Source: Heterobasidion occidentale (lineage: Eukaryota > Basidiomycota > Agaricomycetes > Russulales > Bondarzewiaceae). From it: a stretch of DNA of 64,000 bases. The notes under the pieces were generated by a model. It ran no database searches and was not told the origin of the DNA. It saw only the letters and a program-made list of their open reading frames with translations. The number at the start of each line of letters is the position of its first letter. Within the stretch, counting starts at the first letter, position 1. Shown here one piece after another: positions 23,440 through 35,019 of the stretch. The translations under genes were made by a program, and so were the position numbers. The stretch is taken from contig JBCAQO010000003.1 of assembly GCA_039111635.1 (NCBI GenBank), positions 434,001 through 498,000 of the forward strand, in the 5' to 3' direction.

Positions 23440-25218
23440 ATGGAAAGTGAAACCCGAAAGCGTGTGCCGTATGGTGAGTCTTCATCTGCAAGATCATGAA
23501 TTCATCTCTGATACTGAAACACAGTGCGCCTGGGCAACTCTGGACTGAAGGTGTCGCGGATTATCCTGGGATGCATGTCATATGGTTCTTCTGAATGGAT
23601 GCCTTGGGTGCTCGGCGAGGAGGAAGGGATCAGGCATATCAAGGCTGCGTGAGTGATCTCTTCATCTCACTTACACCAAACTCAAATCTGTTTCATACAG
23701 CTACGATATTGGGATCCAGACGTTCGATACCGCCAATGTATGTCGGCCAATATTGTGCTGGAAAGCTCATTGAGAACGGTTTCAGATCTACTCGAAAGGG
23801 CTATCTGAAGTGATCCTTGGCAAGGCAATCAAACAACACAATCTCCCTCGCGAAGAACTTGTCATCATGACGAAGGTCAATCCCAGTCATCTATAAGCGA
23901 GAGCTGTGCCGTGACGATTCTTCGACTGCTAAGGTCCACGGCCTCGTAACACGAACGGTGACGGAAAAATATGTCAAACAGAATCCGGAGGACTTCGGAT
24001 ATGTTAATCAAGAAGGCCTTAGTCGAAAGCATATCTTCGACTCTGTCAAGCACAGTTTGCGGCGCTTGCAGCTAGATTATATCGACGTATTGCAATGTAA
24101 GCATATCCCTACTACTTTTTGACCTTCAAAAGTCGACTTGTGGCACTCCGTCGTCCTCAGGCCATCGATTTGACGAGAATACGCCTATTGAGGAGACCGT
24201 GAGTAGTGTCATGTACCCACACATGTTCTCTCTAAGACAAACACCAGATGCAAGCGCTTCATGACGTAGTCCGCGCTGGGTGGGTTCGCTACATTGGTAT
24301 GAGCTCCTGCTGGGCCTGGCAATGTGCGTATCAATATGCACGGGGATTCCGAATCTCGCTCACTGAAACGTCCTTGGGGAGTCTAGTTCATGCTATGCAA
24401 AGTATATCCTTATCGCATTGTTTTATCAATTTTATTGATCTCTCACCTCGAAAGACTACGCAATCTCGCACAGTTTGACCCCATTCATATCGATGCAGAA
24501 TCACTACAACATGATCTACCGAGAAGAAGAGCGAGAGATGATGCCTGTTTTGAAGGTATTTTTTCTGTAAATTTTCCGCCCGCGTTCTTCGTCTCATTGT
24601 GTCAGCATTTTGGTGTTGCGTCAATACCGTGGTCGCCCCTTGGACGTGGTCTCCTTGCTCGTCCCGCAAGATCGGAACAAACTACGCGTGGAAGTTTTGA
24701 TCGGTGCGTATAGGCCATTTTAGCATTTGCCCGCCTGACCATTCAAGCATAGATGGCACGCGATGTATCTTGCCGATTCAGGGGCCGCACAGGTCATCGA
24801 TAGGTAGGTTTCTAATTCTATCTTATCTGGTCTTGGGTTTCATGTTGTTTTTCGCTAGAGTGGAAAAGCTTTCAAAGAACAAGGGAGTTTCCATGGCTCA
24901 AATCTCGATCGCATGGATCCTGTCCAAGGACAGTAAGTCAGCTTTTGTTCTCATTCAGCAGTCGTCCGAGCTCAAATCCCTCTGAATCCTGTCACATCAG
25001 TCGTGGCGGCGCCAGTGATCGGTACTACCTCGCTTGACAATCTGTATGACATTGTTGGTAAGTTCATCCTGACAGATACTTTCCTGCTGAAGACCTTTAC
25101 ATCTGTATCTGCATTTACTTTGTATTCCCCAGGCGGACTAGACGTGAGCCTCACAAGTGATGAGGTGAAGTATTTGGAGGAGGCGTATAGGCCAATGCCC
25201 ATTCTTGGACATACTTAG
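23440..25218 (+). CDS. Aldo/keto reductase family oxidoreductase
   Basis: This is an NAD(P)H-dependent aldo/keto reductase of the fungal YakC/aryl-alcohol-dehydrogenase-like group. The ATG at 23440 gives a short first exon (34 nt) ending in GTGAGT; about ten small introns follow and the joined frame is intact. Key blocks are VSRIILGCMSYGSSEW, FDTANIYSKGLSEVILGKAI (tetrad Asp and Tyr), VIMTK (Lys) and LQCHRFDENTPIEET (His). Later come YIGMSSCWAWQFHAMQNYA, REEEREMMPVLKHFGVASIP, GVSMAQISIAWILSKD and the cofactor-binding APVIGTTSLDNL. The stop is at 25218. The enzyme is probably cytosolic and reduces aldehydes or ketones; the exact substrate cannot be told. Many single short open frames here belong to this one gene. 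Confidence 0.92.
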
Positions 25219-27714
25219 TTTTCGTTCTGCACATGTATCACAGACTGCGAAAACTCCACCAACAAAACACAAACACTCGCTTGTTTTTTTCTGCGAGGCC
25301 GTGTTCCGCATGTTACAAACGATGGCGACGTGCGTCGGAAAGTACGTGTGTTTTTGCTTCCACAACTCTGAAAGACTTTCCGATATCTGACATAGCCTTT
25401 CACACCATGAAGTTCTCTCACTCTCAAGGCATTTGACGCTGGAAGTGCTTAATCGAATAGATCGTGTATCTCCGTGCATATGACTCGAAACCAAAGAAAA
25501 AATATCCTAGTATAGCAGTGCTTTCCGTGATAATAAGACCATCGATGTCGTTCGGATCAATCCGAGTTTCCTAGACGCTGTTAGAGCATTGTGTCTAATT
25601 TCAGCTCGTTCAGAGGCATAATAGCGAAATGCTGTCCAGGATGCTGTTTATGGTAGAATTTGAGAGCCTTAATACTTACTATGTCTTCTGTAGGCCGGAA
25701 AAGCGACAATATCGTCGTTTCGGGAGAGATAACAACAAAGACCACCCCTTCCTTTGTTCCCGATGCGAGCTGCATGACGACTGCGCTCGAGAAGCACCTG
25801 CATCAACTCGTCCTCTACCGTAGACTCCAAGATTGGAACATACTGCGGTTACTTACCAGTGTAAGGGGTTGGACGGATCCTCCCGGGCTGGAGAACTGTG
25901 CCTGCCCTGAAGCTTCGGAATGATCACAGTCTCACAGATCAAGATCGCGACGTCGAGGCGTGACAGCCTGTGTCTGCCTGTGTCCGCTGTATCCATAGTG
26001 GCGTACGATTTTTGCTCCCCTTTCCTCGATGGAGCTGCAGGCTGTGCGTGGGGTTTTGAATCTGCCCGGACGAAAGTTTAATTGACTTGTTCCGTGGCCA
26101 TACCGAGCGAATGTTCTTTCGGAGAGATTACACTTCCGCGTAGAGAAAAAAGCAACTCAACTTCCCATGATGCACGAGAGCCTCGCAAGCTGTAGATCAG
26201 TCGGCTGCAGACGCAGTGAAGGTACGGAGTAAATGACTGTGCACAAGTGGAGTGTTCTGTTACCGGAAGCGACGGGTCGGAGCTCGTGTAAAGTGACTCA
26301 CGAAGTCGGGGTGCCACGTGGCAGCTTCAACTGTTGGAACATCATCTTGGGTCTTGACAGCTACGAGCAGCGGACTCAGCAACTCACCTATCATCATGGG
26401 TGTCTACCACTACCATGTCTACTTATGAATCATCCTAGAGATTACCACAAGGATAGGTTCCAAGCTTCGCATTCCATGAATTACAAGAAAGGAAATAACT
26501 TCTATAATCGATAGAGAGCCGGTTACAGTTGCTTTCTCTTCGATTCCAGAGCGATGTACGTTGTTTTCACCACAGCTATGATTCTCTCGCATGCGGTAAA
26601 CGCTTGCACTCACTAGCTGCTGCGAATTGATCAAAGCTCGATCTTGCTGATCACGCCTGACACCAGCCCTCAAATAAGCTTGCCGGCCATTCGCACGTTG
26701 CCAGATTCTTCCAGTCATCCTTACTGTTGTGACCAGTTTCATACAGCATGCACTTCTATGATGGGCTGCACTGGATCACGCCTCCACACTGTCACCGAGA
26801 TAGTCCGGACTCCGAGGCGATTATGGCTATCATGATCGGCAAGTTGACCTGCAGACATACAAAATTATATTCAAGTCAGGCGCAAAAGGTACACCAACAA
26901 CAGGTTCTGGGGCCGTTTGTTGATAGAGACGGAGCGCCTACGAATCTCGGATCTGAAAAAGGCCCCGAGCTCAAGAGCGCTCAAGGCTCCGTTCTCATGA
27001 CTGGTTTACAGCTTTTCTTCCGTTTGTATCCCCGATAGCACCCAATAGCTCTTGAATGTTTGGTGCCCAGTCGAGCAACTTTGCGTTTCATCGTCACGGC
27101 CATCCCGCCGTGCCTCTGACCATCCTGAGTCTATGCTCAAGCATGGTCGCATACAGACAGGTGGCATACAGACAGGTTCTCGGACAGTATCTTCAAAACG
27201 CGGTGGTACACTCAAACCGTGGCCATGATTGACAGATAATGTTCATTCACCCTGACGCTTATTACCGCTGCTCGTCCGGCAGTGCAGTGCACATCAAGGA
27301 CACACCGGCCTCTGGGGAAAAATTCATCCAGCTCAAAGCTCCTACATGTTTCTACTTTACGGCAGAGTCGCCATTCGTTTACCGTCCGCATCCTCAAGCT
27401 TATCAACATGATTAGCGTGCTGCACCAGACCCATCATACCCGCCTGCTGACACAGATGGAGAAGGTGCGCGGATCGACAGCTCTAATCAGTTGCTCTGTT
27501 CGTGTTTCGCATGTTCAGAGGAGGTCGAGCTTTACATATAAAGCTGTCTATGTGTGTCCATACTCCTCACTCAACACCACATCCTGAACACACTTCAGTG
27601 TTGACTTATTCCGAGCACTTTGGCCTGTACATCCTATTGTGAGTATGATATCTTCCTTTTATGGCTATCATCTCAATTGTCTGACCCTCATTCACCAAGC
27701 CTACGTTAATTCCA
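25219..27714. other. Long interval with no supported gene
   Basis: Only short scattered frames lie here, without recognisable domains or a coherent exon chain on either strand. The last 200 bp probably contain the promoter and 5' UTR of the following oxidase gene. A GTGAGT...CAAG pair around 27640-27700 could be a 5' UTR intron. Confidence 0.4.
27537..27543 (+). promoter_or_regulatory. TATA-like element upstream of flavin oxidase gene
   Basis: TATAAAG lies about 175 bp upstream of the ATG at 27715, compatible with a transcript that has a 5' UTR intron. Confidence 0.35.
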
Positions 27715-29229
27715 ATGGCCCCGACGTTCACCAAACCATTGCCTTCAGTTTCTTCACCTTTGGACATCGGCATCGTTGGTGGCGGCGTTGCTGGGCTCTA
27801 TTCAGCCCTCCTTCTCATGAAAGCAGGCCATAATGTCCACATTTTTGAGGCGAATAATCGCGTCGGGGGTCGCATCTACACTCACCACTTCTCATCCGAG
27901 AAAAATCAGTACTTCGAGGCTGGCGCGATGCGCATTCCTAATTCATCCATGCAAAAGGTCGTGCTCGACTTGATTGCACACCTCAACGCCCGCAGCGACC
28001 TCCCTTCCGATAAACACATCCGCCTCATCCCTTACATTCTCAACAGCTCTGGAAATTGCCTTTACGTGAACGGCCTTCGGAGGGACGGGCATCGCGTCAT
28101 GAACACGACGCCTGCAGATATCAACTGGGATGTCCCGCCCCGATACCTCGGACGAACAGCAGGCTCTCTCTTGATGGAGGTCCTTCGACCTTTCCTCGAG
28201 GATCTAGAACGGGACTTCGAGCGCGGGTTTGAATCCCTCCTGAAATTCGACAGCCTCTCCTTCCGCGACTACCTCAAATTGATCTCTCAGTGGGAGGACG
28301 AGGTGATTGATTTTGTGGAGACAGTTTGCTCCCAGACGAACCAGTATGCGCTCGGCTGTGTCGAGATCGTCATGCAGCACCTGGACTTCATGACGCAGGA
28401 GTGGTTCACGATTGAAGATGGTATGGATCGCCTTCCCCAAGCGATCGCGCACGTCATCGGTCTCGACAAGATCACTTTTGGTGCCCGCGTTACCGGCATT
28501 CATAATACGGAACATGGCGTTGACATCACAGCACAAGGATACAACGGTATCTTCCGACATTCCTTCGACAAAGTCATCTTGGCAATCCCTCCCGCTGCCT
28601 TGAAGATGATCGCTGATCGCTCTCGATGGAGTCCTTCGAAAGAGCTGGCCATCCGTTCGATGCACTTCGAGCCCTTATACAAAATGGGCATGCGCTTCAA
28701 AACCCGATTTTGGGAGCGCGGATCCGCCAACAGAGGGGGCCAATCAGCGACGGATCTTCCAATTCGGTGGATAGTCTACCCGTCCAATGGCATCGGTGAT
28801 GACGGGCCTGGCGTTCTTTTGCTCTACTCCTGGATGACGGACGCCAGTACATGGCTCTTCCTGACTGAGATCGAGCGCCGAAGCCTAGCCCTCCGCTGCC
28901 TGGACGAAGTGTATCCGGACGTCGATGTATACGGCCAACTCATGGAGACGTTCGACATTGCATGGGCAGCGCAAAACGCGACGGGAGACGCGATGTTCCT
29001 TCCTGGCCAATTCCATACGCGCTTTGAGCATGCTCGTAGGCCTGAAGGGAATGTCTATTTTGCAGGCGAACACCTCTCCAAACACCATACGTGGATCGCT
29101 GGTGCCCTGCTATCTGCTTTGCACAGCGTGCAGGAGCTCCTTGGTGATAGTTCCGGGACCACGGTGGAACCGTTTGCTCCTATTCGACCGCTTTCTATTT
29201 TCGAGTCTTCGATTCAGTATGACATTTAA
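27715..29229 (+). CDS. L-amino-acid-oxidase-like flavin amine oxidase
   Basis: This is an FAD-dependent amine oxidase related to fungal L-amino-acid oxidases. Such enzymes oxidatively deaminate amino acids to keto acids with release of ammonia and hydrogen peroxide. It is a single 504-residue exon, unusual beside its intron-rich neighbours. The dinucleotide-binding motif is near the N-terminus (IGIVGGGVAGLYSALLLMKA, then FEANNRVGGRIYT). FEAGAMRIP follows, which is the substrate-side arginine motif of this family. Further on are GGQSATDLPIRWIVYPSNG and the C-terminal FAD block NVYFAGEHLSKHHTWIAGAL. No signal peptide is visible, so it is probably intracellular. It is encoded upstream of the TFIIB-like gene on the same strand, with no evidence of a functional link. 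Confidence 0.88.
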   Translation: MAPTFTKPLPSVSSPLDIGIVGGGVAGLYSALLLMKAGHNVHIFEANNRVGGRIYTHHFSSEKNQYFEAGAMRIPNSSMQKVVLDLIAHLNARSDLPSDKHIRLIPYILNSSGNCLYVNGLRRDGHRVMNTTPADINWDVPPRYLGRTAGSLLMEVLRPFLEDLERDFERGFESLLKFDSLSFRDYLKLISQWEDEVIDFVETVCSQTNQYALGCVEIVMQHLDFMTQEWFTIEDGMDRLPQAIAHVIGLDKITFGARVTGIHNTEHGVDITAQGYNGIFRHSFDKVILAIPPAALKMIADRSRWSPSKELAIRSMHFEPLYKMGMRFKTRFWERGSANRGGQSATDLPIRWIVYPSNGIGDDGPGVLLLYSWMTDASTWLFLTEIERRSLALRCLDEVYPDVDVYGQLMETFDIAWAAQNATGDAMFLPGQFHTRFEHARRPEGNVYFAGEHLSKHHTWIAGALLSALHSVQELLGDSSGTTVEPFAPIRPLSIFESSIQYDI

Positions 29230-30055
29230 TAACTTGATCATACATCATGCATCATGGTTCGCCCTGCCATGCTTAATGACAGGGTTTTCTTGTGTTCGAC
29301 TTACAAAGTCATAAAGAGGCCGTATTCTTTCTTGTATTTATCGAGATATACATATTTATCAGATCGCTTACGCTGTACTTGTATGGCTAGTTTTTCAGCA
29401 CGTACGCAATATTTATGGACCGCGTCTCGAGTATATAATTGTAGTTACCGTCTCTTATCAGCGCATTGCACCGGCCCGCACTGACCCGGCTGAGAGAGTC
29501 CCAGCTGCGCCAGCCTCGGGACTAAAATCAAAACCGCGTCAATTTCGCCAATGCGCTTTCGCTCAACGACCTCTCGACTTTTTGCGTTGCACGGCATTGC
29601 GACTCTCGACTTATGCGCCACATTATCTCTCGCGTGGCTATACGTGGCTCTTGCATGGAGCAGTCTGTCCATGCTGGATTTTGCCACGCTTGACCCTGCT
29701 GATGCATTTTCATCACTCATGGACGACACAAGCACTCATAGCCAATCAACTATGCATCTTCTTCCTACGATAGTCTTACTGACGAGAAGCGCGTCACATG
29801 TTATCATGGATCAATGCGCTTTGGAAGACTGCGCCTGGATCTTCACGCGTTCGTTTCATATGAGAAGCCGCTTTGACCATCCTATTTGACAGTCCGGTCC
29901 AAGTTTCACTGTTGAGTGTGGCATGTGGCTGGGGTCTGTTTTGACCTCTCAACTTTCCTTAAAAGCCTACCCCCGCATGTCTTCGCGTGTCTTCCCCCTC
30001 TTCTACTCACGTCCTATTTGTCGAAAACTTTCATCTCAATCATCCATCACTACCC
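29230..30055. other. Intergenic region
   Basis: No convincing gene. Short frames at 29551-29889 are not supported by any motif or splice pattern. Confidence 0.5.
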
Positions 30056-31859
30056 ATGGGGGACCTTCAGAAGGTGTGTATTGTGTTTCTGAGATGTAAC
30101 TCACGATCTGATATCGTGGGACGCAATTTAGACCTTCTCACAAGAACCTGGACCAGATTCGTCGCATAGCAGGACGCAAGACGAACTCGAGAAAATTAGA
30201 ATCTCCCAGGAGACTCAAGATTGGTGCAAACAGTTCAGACTACCTCAGGATAGTGCTATTCGGGTGCACGAGATGCGCGAGCGTTTCTTCCAGGAAAGAA
30301 CTGTGAGCGTGCCACTCGATGCGGTTATCGGTGCATGCATTATAGTCGCCAGTAGAGACATAGATCGGACTATATCGTTCCAAAGAATCTGTGATCAAAT
30401 GCGCCTTGATCAGCGGGTCCTCGTGCTGTGCCACAGCGAACTGGGGCGCATTCAAAACACGCGCAAGCCTGCTCCGACTTTCTCTGCATCCTCTCTGCAG
30501 ACCGCCCTGGAAGGGGATAGCTCGCAAGATTCGTCGCAAGGCGACTTGGAGTTTGAGGCGTCTCAGGATCTTTCGCAGGTGGACTATGGATATTATGCGC
30601 AAGATCCATCTCAGTATATCTCTCTGTCTTTGCCTCATCAGGACGCTTGGAAGAACACGTCGGAGGATGTCGCTCATTACCCCCACCTGCAGCATGCCGT
30701 CTCACAAGCTTCTTCTTTCAATGATATGTCAGAAGATGCCTCTCAGTTTCCCTCCTCACAGCATGCCTCACAGGCCATCTCGCAGCACGACTCTGAAGGA
30801 TCCTCCCAGGAGGGGGACCTTCGTTCTATACACTCACAAGACCTCTTCCACAACTCTTCTCAGGAGTCTGATAGCTCAGATTCACAGGACACTGTACGGC
30901 CAGGCTCTCCAGAACCCGTCTCTCAGAACGTTCCTCAAGATGTTGTACCCGTTCAAGATACTGCACCCCTTTCCGCCTACGTGGATGACCTCCATCCGCT
31001 AGATCCGTGCCTCTTCAAAGAGGCAATCGATCGAGCATACGAGTATGCAAACGAGCGCGCGGTGTCCGATGCCGTCGACTTCTCCGGGTCACAGGATTCT
31101 CAGCACTCTTTCCAATGCGCCTCCCCTGGTGGCGCGCTGTTTTTTGCTTCACAAGAGGAGTCACAGGAATCTGTAAAATCCTCCGATCAACGGGACGGCT
31201 CACGAACCACCGTGCAGGACCCGTCGTCACAGTCCTCCCATCGCTCAACGACTACCACAAACTACTTTGGCTCGCAGTCTTCCTTTGGCTCACAGTCCTC
31301 CTTGGGCTCTTTCTCAGATTTTGACTCTACCTCAGTCTCTGAATCTACCTCAACCTATGACTTCTCCGCGACTCCGTCCACTTCCCCACCCACTTCCCGA
31401 TCTTCGACTCCTCGACCGTCTGATTTCAAACCCTCGACGCCTCCTCCCTATGACTGGGAAACCGATGCGAAACAAGCTGTTAATCAGTTCTGCACTACAC
31501 TCTACCTCTCTGAGCGGACCAAGCTGAGATGCTGGGACCTCCTCGTTCAAGCTCGCTCTCTAGGACTTTTGAACAATGCATTAGACCCCAACGCGAACGT
31601 GGGCGGCATGATTTTCTTCGCCTCTCTCTTATACAGTACGCAGAGGCCTATCAACATTGTTGCAAAAGTAGTCCGCTCGACGTCTGCAAAGATCAAGGAA
31701 GTCTACAAGACTTTTTTCGACGCACGGGATGAGCTGGTCCATGAGCGATTACTCGAGGGATTCGGGTCGTTGAGTTACTTGTTGCATCCTGATGCGGTCA
31801 GAGAGAGCCGTGGCCCTGAGGTCACACTTACACCCCTTTGGGTTGGACAGAGTGAATGA
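30056..31859 (+). CDS. Divergent TFIIB-like protein, no zinc ribbon, SQ-rich insert between cyclin repeats
   Basis: The ATG at 30056 starts an 18-nt exon; an intron at 30074-30131 joins it in frame to a long exon ending at 31859, giving 581 residues. Residues about 30-115 match the first cyclin repeat of TFIIB: DWCKQFRLP against SWCDQFSLP, and PLDAVIGACIIVASR against PLDAVIAACIFIACR, with RICDQ against EICNL. A Ser/Gln/Asp-rich stretch of about 320 residues follows, with about 20 SQ dipeptides. Residues about 440-560 resemble the second repeat (LYLSERTKLRCWDLLVQARS, GGMIFFASLLYS). The N-terminal zinc ribbon and B-reader of TFIIB are absent. It lies about 2 kb upstream of true TFIIB, separated by one gene, so ancient local duplication is plausible. 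Function is unknown; it could modulate or compete with TFIIB, or act elsewhere. A BRF-type origin is less likely because pairings are best with TFIIB. Confidence 0.8.
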
Positions 31860-32021
31860 TGTACTGTATCTGTACCAGAATAAAGGCTCGACAAAACTTG
31901 TAGATGCCCTCAAGGAGGCCGCTCTCCCTGTTTGAGATTGAACTCCGCGGCCTCCGGTCATCTCGATCACAGATGCGCTTGCGATTAATCAGATAAGATT
32001 CTCTTTTCTCCTTCCACTGCA

Positions 32022-33410
32022 ATGGGCGCGAACAACTCGAAGAGAAGCGTGGTGGTCGTGGGTGGAGGAGGCGCGGGCTCTAACATCGCCGGCTATCTAT
32101 CAACCAAGCTAGATCCGGCGCAGCACTCACTCACGTTGATCAACGCGCGCCCATTCCATGTGTTCTTGCCCGCGACCGTCCGCATGACGGTCACGACGGA
32201 AGGGAAGCTCGAGGATCAGATTCTCATACCGTTCGACCGGGTGATGTCGAAGGGAATCGGAGAGTTCAAGGTAGGGCGCGTGGTGGGAATAGAGAAGGAC
32301 GAGCGAGGCGGTGGGTCGGTTGTATTGGAGGGCGGTGAGAAGGTGTGGTATGACGTGCTTGTTCTTGCTCCGGGAACGATGTATGAGGGACCGATCGAGT
32401 ATCCTGACACGATGGAGGCCACTCTGGGACAAATAGAGGAATGGAGAAAGAAGGTTCTACATGCAAACACGATCGTTCTTTCCGGCGGAGGGCCCGTAAA
32501 TATAGGTGAGTTCTCAGCGTCACTCACTAATATCTGATCTACAATTACAACACATTATAGAATTGTCGGGCGAGATAAAATATTATTACCCGGTGAGTGA
32601 TTTCTTGCATCGGAAGGGAATAACAGTGCTAGAACAAACCATCACAGGAGAAGAAAGTGACGATCGTTCAGAGCGGATATCTTCCTCTCAACAAGATCTA
32701 CCCTGATTACTTCCGCGAGCGCGTCGCTGAAGCTATAGAATCTCGCGGTGTCGAGTTTATTTTTAACGATTACTTGGATCAAGATGCAGCCCAAGACGGG
32801 TTTGTTACCACGTGCAAAGGCCAAAAGATACCCGCCGACCTCGTTGTAAGCCAGCCAAAAAACCAAATAGAATGCTTGGGAATTCTTACTTCATCCTTGT
32901 CGCCTCAAGATGTCTTCTCATGGAGGTCGACCGAACACAGACTTCATCAGGACTCTCGGGCCAGACGCTGTCACTTCCAGAGGCCTCGTACCTGTTGAGC
33001 CCTCGCTCGAACTTTGTGGACACCCAGGCATCTTCTGTGCTGGTGACGTCCTCGACAACTCTGAGCGCAACACGCTCGGAAAGTATGAAGGTCACGCGAA
33101 TGTCATCGTGGCCAATGTGTTGAAACGGCTGAAAGGAGAGCCGAGTGACAGCAAATACGAGGGCACGCTGGAGGCCATAGGCATCACGATGGGGAAGGTA
33201 CGTCACCTGGTACACATTTGACGCCTGTTCAGTGATAGATCATCGTGTGACGACTAGACCGGAGGCGTAACATACCTTGGAGATGGCACAGTGGAGGGAG
33301 ACGAGTTCACTCGAAAGTACCAAGCTGAAAAACTCTTGGTGCCATATGGAAGAGGGAAGATGGGGTACGAACAGACAGATCTTACAGACACAACAGAGGA
33401 ACGGAATTGA
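32022..33410 (+). CDS. AIF/FSP1-like FAD-dependent pyridine nucleotide oxidoreductase
   Basis: This is a flavoprotein of the AIFM2/FSP1-AMID type, an NAD(P)H oxidoreductase that probably reduces quinones. Five exons (32022-32505, 32561-32592, 32648-32845, 32910-33197, 33258-33410) total 1155 nt and give 384 residues with intact frame. The N-terminal FAD motif is VVVVGGGGAGSNIAGYL, the second nucleotide motif is TIVLSGGGPVNIELSGEI, and the C-terminal FAD-contact block is GIFCAGDVLDNS. The start MGANNSK carries a glycine at position 2 and could be N-myristoylated, as FSP1 is, but this is only a possibility. It lies between the TFIIB-like gene and TFIIB on the same strand. Confidence 0.85.
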
Positions 33411-33913
33411 TGTAATTCCATCGACATAAGACTGTTTTTATCTGGCGCATTTGCAGCAATAAAGTCTTCCTGTTCGATACAAGGCGAGTCATAATCGAGG
33501 CAGAGTTCAAGCGGAACCGTCATGACTACTCTGGAACACCACGTCACGGGTAGTCACATCGTGACTCAGGGAGCCCTGCGTTTTTCGTTTGTCATCTGTT
33601 TGTCCTGTCCTTCACCTTGACCACGACTCCTTTGTTCCTCTGTCTCCTAGTCTCCCTCGGATTCGTCTGATTGTTTTCAGGTGTCGATTTGCAGGAGTCT
33701 GGGCTTTCCCAGTCGCACGTGCGGTAGGTACTAGCGAAACACTGACTCTCTTTTCACAATGGGATTGAACTCGTATAGCGACGAGGTCTGCCTGCTGCGT
33801 CTCAAGCACAGAGGGATTTTTCTCCGCTCGACAACACCTCCTGAAACACTTCAACGCCACTCGCACCCCCCATTCTTCAGCTCCTCACCCCCACCTCGCA
33901 CGAGCATCCCACG

Positions 33914-35019
33914 ATGGCCTACTCTCAGCCCTTCCCTCTTGCGGCCCCCACAAAACCTCAGCAGGCAAACTATGCCCCGGATCTGGCCGTTCGGCTTATC
34001 TGCCCAGAATGCAAAGATCCGAACCCGAATATCATCGAAGAGTTTGGCAGTGGCGACCTCGTGTGCGGTGGGTGTGGCTTGGTCCTCGGTGATCGTGTCG
34101 TAGATACACGCAGCGAGTGGCGGGTACGTTGACTCAATCTGTCTTTCTCGTTCCGTTTGTGATCAAACGGTCGAATTAGACGTTTGCGAACGACGAGGGA
34201 GACGACCCATCGCGTGTGGGGGCCGCGTCAGACCCCTTGATGGATGGGATTGAGCAGCTGGACACGATCATCAGTTTCCGTGATGGCGGTTCGGGAATAG
34301 CGCGGGAGCTGCAGCGCGCTGCGTCACGCTCTCAGAGCTCTCGCTCGGAGCGTAACCTTCTTTCCGCCTTCCGCGACATCTCCAGCTGGTGCGACCAGTT
34401 TTCTCTCCCCAAAACCATCAGCGACATCGCCAAGCAGCTGTACAAGCGCTCGGACGAGGAAAAACTGCTGCGCGGAAAGCCGCTCGACGCGGTCATCGCC
34501 GCGTGCATTTTCATCGCGTGCCGACAAGCGCACGTTCCCCGCACGTTCCGGGAGATCTGTAATCTCACGCACGTATCGAAGAAGGTGCTCGGCCAGTGCT
34601 ACAAGGCGCTGGAGCAGGCGTTCAACCTCACCCCTGGTGCGTCGGCACATCACTCGAGCACGCCGGCCATCTCGACCGGGCCCGAGGACCTGCTCGTTCG
34701 CTACTGCAACCACCTGGACCTGCCACCGAATGTGCAGGCGATTTGCAAGGATATCATCGTGGAGGCACGTAATCATGGCATTGCGGACGGACGCAGCCCC
34801 GTGTCCATCGCTGGGGGGGCCATCTACTTCACGTGCCACCTGCTGGGCAAGGCGAAATCGGCGAGAGATATCAGCTCGGTCGCCGGTGTCAGCGAAGGGA
34901 CTATCAAGCTGGTATACCGGCTGTACTACGCGGAGAAGGAGAAGTTGGTGAAGCAGGAGTGGATAAAGGGCGGCAAGGCTAGCTTGGCTCGCTTGCCTGT
35001 AGACCAGTCGGCGAAATAG
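33914..35019 (+). CDS. SUA7: Transcription initiation factor IIB (TFIIB)
   Basis: This is the general RNA polymerase II factor that bridges TBP-promoter DNA and the polymerase in the nucleus. Exons 33914-34123 and 34180-35019 give 349 residues, close to the yeast length. The N-terminal zinc ribbon is LICPECKDPNPN...LVCGGCGLVL, followed by the B-reader/linker region DTRSEWRTFANDEGDDPSRV. Cyclin repeat 1 contains SSWCDQFSLPKTISDIAKQL and PLDAVIAACIFIACRQ. Repeat 2 contains YCNHLDLPPNVQAICKDI and GGAIYFTCHLLGKAKSARDI, ending with GVSEGTIKLVYRLYY. All domains are intact. It is convergent with RRS1, and a much diverged relative lies upstream at 30056-31859. Confidence 0.97.
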
